11,192 bases of DNA from positions 1 through 11,192 of the forward strand of contig DAOOGR010000057.1 of assembly GCA_035415815.1 (NCBI GenBank). Direction: 5' to 3'. The position numbers were made by a program, and so were the translations under genes. How positions within the stretch are numbered: the stretch's first letter is position 1; each line of letters opens with the position of its first letter. Origin of the DNA: Rectinema sp003452735. GTDB taxonomy: Bacteria > Spirochaetota > Spirochaetia > Treponematales > Rectinemataceae. Under the pieces are notes generated by a model. That model ran no database searches, had not been told where the DNA came from, and saw only the letters and a list, made by a program, of their open reading frames with translations. This document shows positions 5,800 through 11,192 of this stretch, one piece after another.

Positions 5800-6972
5800 A
5801 TGAAAAACTTCACGTGGTACACACCGACAAAGGTGATCTTTGGCACGAAAATTCTCGATCAGCTGGGCAGAGAGGCATCGCGAATTGGAAAGCGAGCACT
5901 TTTTCTTTACGGAAAACAGAGCATCAAGCGCAGCGGCCTCTATGAGAAAGTGGTAGCTCAGTTGCGCGGCGCTGATATTGAATTCATGGAACATGGCGGC
6001 GTACAACCGAACCCGATTATCTCGCATGCCCTTGAAGGTGCACAAAAGGTAAAAGAACATGAGCTTGAGATGATTATCGCGGTTGGTGGCGGTAGTGTGA
6101 TCGATGAGGCAAAGTCGATAGCTGTCGCTTCCTGCAACGAGGAGCCGCTTTGGGACTTTTATCTGGGCAAGGCTATTATCAAGAATGCATTGCCTATAAT
6201 TGCGGTTCAAACCCTTCCAGCTACCTCTTCGGAGCTGAATCCTACCTCGGTTATGACCAATGACGCGACTGGCGAGAAATTCTCTTTTAGTTCCGAACTG
6301 GTTTTCCCAAAACTATCGTTTCTCGATCCATCGCTCACATTGGACATACCAATCCAATACACGGCTTATGCCTGCACAGACATCCTTTCGCACATGATGG
6401 AGGGCTACTTTACAGCAAGCGAAGATTCTCCTCTTCAAGATGGAATTGTTGAAGGGACCTGTAGGGCTGTAATAGGTGCTCTTGATACAGTGATGATACA
6501 ACCTAGAGATCTCAAGGCTCGTTCTACCATAATGTGGGCGGGAGCGCTTGCCTGGAATGGTCTTTTTGTTGCGGGCGTAGAAGGCGCTTCGACTCCAAAT
6601 CACATGCTAGAACACCCTTTGAGCGGGCTCTATGATCTGCCGCATGGGGCAGGTCTTTCAATCGTTATTCCGGCATGGTTAAAATACATGAAACCGCACA
6701 TTGCGCATCGAATTGTGCTATTCGGAGAACGAATACTAGGCATGGGAGAGTCTCTGAGAAACAAGGCAGCTCTCGATGCAGCTGACCTCGTCATCGAAGA
6801 GCTGGAGGGCTGGTATCGGCATATTCATACTCCGATCCGGCTCCATGAAGCAGGAATCGAAAAGCTCGATATCGAAGCATGTACAAAACAGGCTCTTTCT
6901 TTGAGTAAGTTATGGAATATACCCGGCTACAAGGATTCCGATATCCAAGCGATATATGAAATGATGGCCTAA
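5800..6972 (+). CDS. Iron-dependent alcohol dehydrogenase, YqhD/butanol dehydrogenase (BDH) type
   Basis: The 390-residue protein is full length for group III Fe-dependent alcohol dehydrogenases, which interconvert aldehydes and primary alcohols with NAD(P)H in the cytosol. The N-terminal Rossmann-like part has LYGKQSIKRSG (36-46) and AVGGGSVIDEAK (94-105). The C-terminal helical part holds the metal ligands D194, H198, H268 and H282, spaced exactly as in FucO and YqhD (an HxxxH pair, then PHG 14 residues after the first His); H272 matches the conserved second His. The start is ATG at 5800, because GGAGG (5790-5794) lies 5 nt upstream and the predicted +1 is near 5790. The in-frame GTG at 5788 would lie upstream of the transcript. 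Cofactor preference is unclear, since the usual GGGS turn of YqhD-type enzymes reads GKQS here. The gene stands alone, divergent from the polymerase operon, and a fermentative role is plausible. Confidence 0.93.
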   Translation: MKNFTWYTPTKVIFGTKILDQLGREASRIGKRALFLYGKQSIKRSGLYEKVVAQLRGADIEFMEHGGVQPNPIISHALEGAQKVKEHELEMIIAVGGGSVIDEAKSIAVASCNEEPLWDFYLGKAIIKNALPIIAVQTLPATSSELNPTSVMTNDATGEKFSFSSELVFPKLSFLDPSLTLDIPIQYTAYACTDILSHMMEGYFTASEDSPLQDGIVEGTCRAVIGALDTVMIQPRDLKARSTIMWAGALAWNGLFVAGVEGASTPNHMLEHPLSGLYDLPHGAGLSIVIPAWLKYMKPHIAHRIVLFGERILGMGESLRNKAALDAADLVIEELEGWYRHIHTPIRLHEAGIEKLDIEACTKQALSLSKLWNIPGYKDSDIQAIYEMMA

Positions 6973-7041
6973 TTATACTCGATGATCATCTAAAGCCATC
7001 CCTAGAATAGCTAAAGGAGTAATCCAGCTCTGTCGCCATTA
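6973..7041. other. Convergent intergenic gap
   Basis: These 69 bp separate the ends of the dehydrogenase and metallopeptidase genes. A 10-bp palindrome, GATGATCATC (6981-6990), is present but it is AT-rich and not followed by a U-tract, so no intrinsic terminator can be called. Confidence 0.5.
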
Positions 7042-10000
7042 TTATAGTCCTGCGGCTAGCCCTACAGAAAAATGAAATGGCTTCACATCTGCCTTGTCAG
7101 CTTGGAAGGCCCATGCCGCTTCCAGAGTGAGATGCATGTGGGTCACGGCCGCAAGGCCGGAAAGCAAAGCACAGTCGAAATCAGCCTGGAGAAAAGCCGA
7201 ACTCAAAAGCGAAGGCGTATTGTCGATCTCAAGGCCAGCACCGCGCAATCCTGAACTCATCGATATTCTTCTGAGTGCAAAGGAAGGAGCAAAGAGATGA
7301 CTCATAATCCAGTTTAGCTCTAAAGAAAAGAGCCTTGCCTTTATCTCTCCATAGAGGTACCAAGAAGAAAGATCTGAGCAAGCTTCATATTCCTTATATG
7401 CAGGATATGGAATATCTGCTACTGAGAACTCATAGTTTCCTGCATTTTCCAGATATCGAGCTGCTGGCGAAAAAGCCACTCCTCCGGTGGGAGTCCAGGC
7501 TCCATAAATGGAAGCTCCTATTCGCTCCGCAATTGTCGATTCTCCCAAATAGATCGATCCCGATATAGAAAGACCTCCAAAATTCGATGAATTAGCTCCT
7601 TCATATTCGATTCCGCTCTTGAGAGAAATACCTGAAGGATTGTAGGGTGGCTTATAAGAAGAAGAAAGGCTATCGAATTCGACTCCTGCCCCCGCTACCC
7701 ATGCGCAATAATCTGGCACTAGATAGAATAAACCCTGTTCTGAATATTTATTCTGCACACCTCCGTATCGAGCATGTATCTCTGTAGAAATACTCTTAAA
7801 TGTAGGTATAAGGGCATGTCCCCAGTGCAGCGCTCCTTCAAGAGCAGATATGCGCGCAACAGGAAAGGCAAAGACTCCTTGGTCCCAAGCGCTGAGCTCG
7901 AATCGCCAAGCCCCGGCACTCAGCTGGAAAGCAATGCTTGTAGCTGGTTTTGCTATGAGGAAATCCCATCCAACAAGAGCTGACCAGGAAAGGCGTTCGG
8001 TAAGATCTGTCGCTATGAAATCTATACCCAGCAATGTGCCATCGGCATAGGGGATTCGACTTGTCTCGAAGATAGCTGGAAAGAGCGTAGATCGCTTTTG
8101 TACTGCTTTGGAATGCTCTAGGGAAAGCTCTGACGAAAGCTCTGGCTCAGGTTGGGGTACTTTGCTAGTCTCTGGCTGGAGCTGTACCTCTCTGTTAGGC
8201 TCTAGCTGATGCTGTACTTCTTCACTGCTCTCTAGATGGGCTGACTGGTTCCTCATCTCCAGAGAATAGCTCTCTATCCATGCCGTAGGCGAAATCCACC
8301 TAAGGGGCTCAGAATCAAAATGTTGACCAGGAGCTTCGATCTCGCCTTTGAAATCCGAAATATCGAGAAGAAGAAGACGCGATTGCCCGTTTTCTATGGA
8401 TGCTCGATAGACAAGGTGAGAGGCGTCTGTGAAGACGGGCATATGAACACCGCCTGAAGGACTTTTTCTGGCTATTGCAAATCGCCAAAGCCCATTATTT
8501 TGCTCCAGAATAGCAAGGCGCGATAATCCGTTGTCAGGGACAAGGCTTAGAGCAAAGCTAATCGAATCCGATGGCTCGGAATTCTCCCTAAATCCTTGGG
8601 AAAGCCATCGTATGGCCAAATCGGGAATATCGGCTACCTCTATCTGCCCATTCGCGAATCTTCGAGCAGGGAGAACCGCAGTGCCAAGCCTTACAAGGCC
8701 ATATTCGATAGACGTAAGAGGATCCTGCCAGGAATCATAAAGAGAGATTTCTTCTTTCGTACCCGAATGCTTTTCGAATAGCGCCTCGCCAATACTAGCC
8801 TGTGGAAGGTCTTTTTCGTAGCGGAGTTTGTGCTCGGATAGGTCGTATATATAGCGAGCGGGAATAGCCTGGTTTTGCGAATTGATTCGAGTCCAGTCGA
8901 GTTCTAGCCTTCCGAATTTTACGTTACAATAAATGTTACGTAACATTTGGTCAGTTGCAAAAAGCCTCTCTGGCTTCTTTGCCATAGCTTTTTTTTCGAA
9001 CTCCGATTTATTTTTAGAATCCTCCTGCAAATCGACTACCGAGAGCTGATACATACCGCGGCGTTCCAAATCCACAAAATAGACTTTCCCGCCACCAGCC
9101 CCAAGGGCTCCAACATATCCAGAAAAAAGCTCCTTCTCAGCAGGCATATCGGCAGCATCATTCATCTCAATTGGATCGACTCCGCCCTGCCCTTCTTGCA
9201 CCTCTAACTCGCTTCCTTCATCAATCCAGACTAAAAAATCCTGCCACAACTTATTTGGTTTTACTCCTGTCTCGCGTTCCAGAATTCCTTTTGAGAGAAT
9301 TCCGCCATCGAATCCTCGATAGATAATTCCACGACCCGAGCTTTGCCAGAGCCGCCCGACAATGGATGGCCCAAATCGCTCGCTTAAATAATCTACAAAA
9401 AGACCACCATATAGATATGGCAGTGAGCCTGCCCCATAGAAATCTTCCAAGCCAGAAACATCCCAAAGGGATCGATCTTTTCCACGTGCCCTCTCTAGCC
9501 TTACAAATTCTAATGCTGCTGGATCATTCAACCTCCCAGAGCCATTCTCCTTGAACCTGCTCTCCACCCATACGGCGGTTCCTTCGACCATAGCCTGTGG
9601 CATCATATATATTTCTGGAGCAACCCAATCCCCTCCGAACCATGACAGAACTCGCCAAGCAAGACTTCGCTCATTCAGAGTGATATAATGCACAAGTTCG
9701 TGCAAAAACACTGAATATAGCTCGTCTTCCAAAGTAGCAAGCTGGCTCCTCGGATCAGCAGACGCCAGAAGGAGCACAATCCTATTAGAAGGATAAAGAG
9801 TAGAAAACCCATTCAAAGAATATTGAAGATCGCTCAAAAGCACAGGAATGCGCTCTGTTCTTAGCTCCAGTCCCAGAAAATCGCATAGTTCTCCATAGGT
9901 CTTATCAGCAAAGCTTGCTAGCCTTTTTGCCTCGGCTTCCAGGCTCTTCGGTGAATAAATGTCGAAAGAATCGGTTTTTAAATGGAGTACAGGCTCCATC

Positions 10001-10191
10001 GATGGAATAAGCTGTGCATGAACCCGAACAAAAGTACAAAAGAATAATAGTGCAATTATAGCAGGCCGATTAGCATAGCGCTTATTATCAAGTTTATGAT
10101 TGAGCCAATTGCAGAGATTCTTGAGATGTCCAGGTATTTTGCGAAAGCAGTCGTTGCAGAGGCACTGATAAAAGAATCTTATAATAACCAT
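7042..10191 (-). CDS. Exported zinc metallopeptidase (Peptidase_MA-like) with beta-propeller-like and possible C-terminal beta-barrel regions
   Basis: The protein has 1049 residues if started at ATG 10191. A hydrophobic segment at about 43-56, followed by RVHA/Q, looks like a signal peptide cleaved after residue 59. Residues 66-326 form a peptidase domain with HELVH (H164, E165, H168) and a likely third zinc ligand E203 in MVEGTA, the gluzincin arrangement. Residues 343-648 are rich in beta strands and aromatic turns, like WD40/TolB propellers but without a clear repeat signature. Residues 654-693 are four 10-residue Glu/Gln/Pro repeats. Residues 703-1049 alternate polar and hydrophobic in Gly/Tyr/Trp-rich strands, suggesting an outer-membrane barrel, although the last residue is Leu rather than the usual aromatic. 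The start is uncertain: ATG codons at 10206 and 10287 are in frame, none has a good SD, and 10287 overlaps the divergent HAD gene. The leader before the hydrophobic core is long and Cys-rich (CLCNDC at 10-15). Substrate is unknown. Confidence 0.8.
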   Translation of the reverse strand: MVIIRFFYQCLCNDCFRKIPGHLKNLCNWLNHKLDNKRYANRPAIIALLFFCTFVRVHAQLIPSMEPVLHLKTDSFDIYSPKSLEAEAKRLASFADKTYGELCDFLGLELRTERIPVLLSDLQYSLNGFSTLYPSNRIVLLLASADPRSQLATLEDELYSVFLHELVHYITLNERSLAWRVLSWFGGDWVAPEIYMMPQAMVEGTAVWVESRFKENGSGRLNDPAALEFVRLERARGKDRSLWDVSGLEDFYGAGSLPYLYGGLFVDYLSERFGPSIVGRLWQSSGRGIIYRGFDGGILSKGILERETGVKPNKLWQDFLVWIDEGSELEVQEGQGGVDPIEMNDAADMPAEKELFSGYVGALGAGGGKVYFVDLERRGMYQLSVVDLQEDSKNKSEFEKKAMAKKPERLFATDQMLRNIYCNVKFGRLELDWTRINSQNQAIPARYIYDLSEHKLRYEKDLPQASIGEALFEKHSGTKEEISLYDSWQDPLTSIEYGLVRLGTAVLPARRFANGQIEVADIPDLAIRWLSQGFRENSEPSDSISFALSLVPDNGLSRLAILEQNNGLWRFAIARKSPSGGVHMPVFTDASHLVYRASIENGQSRLLLLDISDFKGEIEAPGQHFDSEPLRWISPTAWIESYSLEMRNQSAHLESSEEVQHQLEPNREVQLQPETSKVPQPEPELSSELSLEHSKAVQKRSTLFPAIFETSRIPYADGTLLGIDFIATDLTERLSWSALVGWDFLIAKPATSIAFQLSAGAWRFELSAWDQGVFAFPVARISALEGALHWGHALIPTFKSISTEIHARYGGVQNKYSEQGLFYLVPDYCAWVAGAGVEFDSLSSSYKPPYNPSGISLKSGIEYEGANSSNFGGLSISGSIYLGESTIAERIGASIYGAWTPTGGVAFSPAARYLENAGNYEFSVADIPYPAYKEYEACSDLSSWYLYGEIKARLFSLELNWIMSHLFAPSFALRRISMSSGLRGAGLEIDNTPSLLSSAFLQADFDCALLSGLAAVTHMHLTLEAAWAFQADKADVKPFHFSVGLAAGL
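8113..8232 (-). repeat. Four in-frame 30-bp repeats in the metallopeptidase linker
   Basis: In the protein frame the units are ESSEEVQHQL, EPNREVQLQP, ETSKVPQPEP and the degenerate ELSSELSLEH. The array lies between the propeller-like region and the putative barrel and is probably an extended acidic spacer. Confidence 0.75.
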
Positions 10192-10213
10192 GCTTAAGTT
10201 TACCATACTTTTC

Positions 10214-10242
10214 TTGACGCAGGACAAGCCCTTGTTTATGAT
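10214..10242 (+). promoter_or_regulatory. Promoter of the HAD phosphatase gene
   Basis: TTGACG (10214-10219), a 17-bp spacer and TATGAT (10237-10242) form a near-consensus sigma-70 promoter. The predicted +1 is near 10249, giving a leader of about 24 nt to ATG 10273 or 51 nt to ATG 10300. It lies over the upstream part of the metallopeptidase reading frame, which argues against that gene starting at 10287. Confidence 0.6.
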
Positions 10243-10254
10243 GTTTTTATCATT

Positions 10255-10260
10255 ATTGTA
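10255..10260 (-). promoter_or_regulatory. Possible -10 box of the metallopeptidase gene
   Basis: TACAAT reads leftward at 10260-10255 and predicts +1 near 10248. No -35 resembling consensus is found 16-18 bp upstream. If real, it excludes the ATG at 10287 and fits starts at 10206 or 10191, and it would overlap the oppositely directed HAD promoter. Confidence 0.3.
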
Positions 10261-10272
10261 CCAAAGCTTGAT

Positions 10273-11091
10273 ATGGATAATTTTCATAGCTCTAGTCTTA
10301 TGCCTATAACTTCTCTAACCAGCCAAGAAGCGCGAAAGATTCGATATGTTCTAATGGACATCGACGACACACTCACCACAGATGGAAAGCTCCTCGCAGA
10401 GAGTTATGCTGCGCTATGGCGACTTCACGAGGCTGGACTAAAGGTTATTCCAGTAACAGGTAGGCCTGCGGGCTGGTGCGATCTCATTGCGCGCGAATGG
10501 CCAGCAGATGGGGTGGTGGGCGAAAATGGCGCTTTTGCCTTTTGGGAAGGCGAAGGGCACCATCTTCTTACGCTTTCGCATCCAAATGCTATTCTAAATA
10601 CCGATCCACGCCTCTTGGCGCTGCGCGACCGCGTGATTTCCGAAATACCAGGCGCAAGGCTAGCACGCGATCAATTCTCGCGCCTCTATGATATCGCGAT
10701 CGATTTTGCCGAAGAAGAGCCAATACTTCCGCTATCAGAAGCATTGCGCATTCAATCGATCTTTTTAGAAGGTGGAGCAAGGGCTAAGATATCTTCGATT
10801 CACGTCAATGCATGGATGGGCGATTACGACAAGCTATCTATGGCGCTTTCTTTCTTGAATGCTCGTTTCGGCTATGATGACAGTCGCGATGTCGGCACAG
10901 TTATCTTTGCTGGAGACTCTCCAAATGATGAACCCATGTTCGAGCATTTTCCGATGGCCTGTGCCATGGCAAATGTCCTCAAATACAGAGAACTAATGAA
11001 GACTCCTCCTCACTTTGTGACTCAAAGAGAGTCTGGCGCTGGTTTTGCCGAATTGGCTGATATTTTTCTCAAGCGACGGTCTGTTAGCTAA
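10273..11091 (+). CDS. HAD superfamily (IIB-type) phosphatase
   Basis: The 272-residue protein has all four HAD motifs. Motif I is DIDDT (29-33, nucleophile D29, acid/base D31), motif II is VTGR with T62, motif III is K187 in YDKLS, and motif IV is GDSPND (214-219). The cap between motifs II and III is the long alpha/beta insertion of type IIB enzymes, such as sugar-phosphate, sucrose-phosphate and mannosyl-3-phosphoglycerate phosphatases. The protein therefore probably hydrolyses a cytosolic phosphorylated sugar; the exact substrate cannot be read from the sequence. ENGAFAFW (84-91) and SIHVNAWMGDYDKLS (175-189) are well-conserved blocks. An alternative start at ATG 10300 would remove nine atypical residues and begin closer to the catalytic core; neither start has a clear SD. 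The gene is divergent from the metallopeptidase gene and has its own promoter. Confidence 0.9.
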   Translation: MDNFHSSSLMPITSLTSQEARKIRYVLMDIDDTLTTDGKLLAESYAALWRLHEAGLKVIPVTGRPAGWCDLIAREWPADGVVGENGAFAFWEGEGHHLLTLSHPNAILNTDPRLLALRDRVISEIPGARLARDQFSRLYDIAIDFAEEEPILPLSEALRIQSIFLEGGARAKISSIHVNAWMGDYDKLSMALSFLNARFGYDDSRDVGTVIFAGDSPNDEPMFEHFPMACAMANVLKYRELMKTPPHFVTQRESGAGFAELADIFLKRRSVS

Positions 11092-11141
11092 TTCTCTTAG
11101 CTTTTAAATCTGCTATTCGTTCCTTATTGAAAAAGTATTTT

Positions 11142-11182
11142 TATTGGTTGCTATTGGCTTATATTGGCCTTACATCTATTGG
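11142..11182. repeat. Phased TATTGG motifs after the HAD gene
   Basis: TATTGG occurs at 11142-11147, 11152-11157, 11162-11167 and 11177-11182, so three copies are exactly 10 bp apart and the fourth follows after 15 bp. The array is AT-rich, lies downstream of the HAD stop and may continue past the window edge. Confidence 0.65.
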
Positions 11183-11192
11183 CATAACAATA

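Noticed and set aside
6981..6990. GATGATCATC palindrome as a bidirectional terminator
   Set aside because: Short, AT-rich and without flanking T-tracts; a 10-bp palindrome of this type is expected by chance at some frequency.
10273..10287. True 15-bp overlap of divergent genes
   Set aside because: Predicted promoters put the metallopeptidase transcript start left of 10287, so its ATG at 10287 is probably not used.
11092..11145. Intrinsic terminator after the HAD gene (AAAAAGTATTTTT)
   Set aside because: The inverted repeat has only five A-T pairs and no GC stem, too weak to call.

Overview
The window looks like bacterial chromosome from a Gram-negative lineage. Evidence is a predicted outer-membrane or secreted protein, a clamp-binding DNA polymerase cassette, and sigma-70-like promoters. 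The style of the long metallopeptidase/barrel protein and of the HAD hydrolase reminds me of Spirochaetota, but this is an impression from protein style only and is held weakly. There are no rRNA, tRNA, CRISPR, insertion-sequence or phage genes.

Left half (1-5538, minus strand): an operon with its promoter at the right end, transcribed leftward. Gene order is a DUF72/YecE-like protein (4541-5503), a Y-family polymerase homologue that has lost its catalytic residues (ImuB-like, 3316-4500), and a DnaE-type DNA polymerase III alpha subunit (3319 to beyond the left edge). The last two share an ATGA stop/start overlap. This resembles the ImuA-ImuB-DnaE2 translesion 'mutasome', but DUF72 sits where ImuA would be expected and no ImuA-like gene is visible. 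The inferred division of labour is that the dead Y-family protein docks on the sliding clamp through an NLDLF motif, and the DnaE protein, which keeps its three catalytic Asp residues, does the synthesis.

Middle (5504-6972): a 296-bp divergent intergenic region with two promoters, three CTTAGCT motifs and two TTTGCACAAA motifs. It is followed by a plus-strand iron-dependent alcohol dehydrogenase of the YqhD/butanol dehydrogenase type. The predicted mRNA leaders of the operon and of the dehydrogenase gene are unusually short (0-10 nt).

Right half (6973-11192): a minus-strand gene, convergent with the dehydrogenase, encodes an exported protein of about 1050 residues. It has a HExxH zinc peptidase domain (Peptidase_MA-like), a beta-rich propeller-like middle, a repeated Glu/Gln/Pro linker and a possible C-terminal beta-barrel. 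Divergent from it is a plus-strand HAD-IIB phosphatase with a strong predicted promoter. The window ends in a short AT-rich stretch with TATTGG motifs 10 bp apart.

A recurring oddity is short tandem repetition with periods of 10, 15 or 30 bp, both inside genes (2183-2272, 2668-2695, 8113-8232) and between or after them (4511-4550, 11142-11182).
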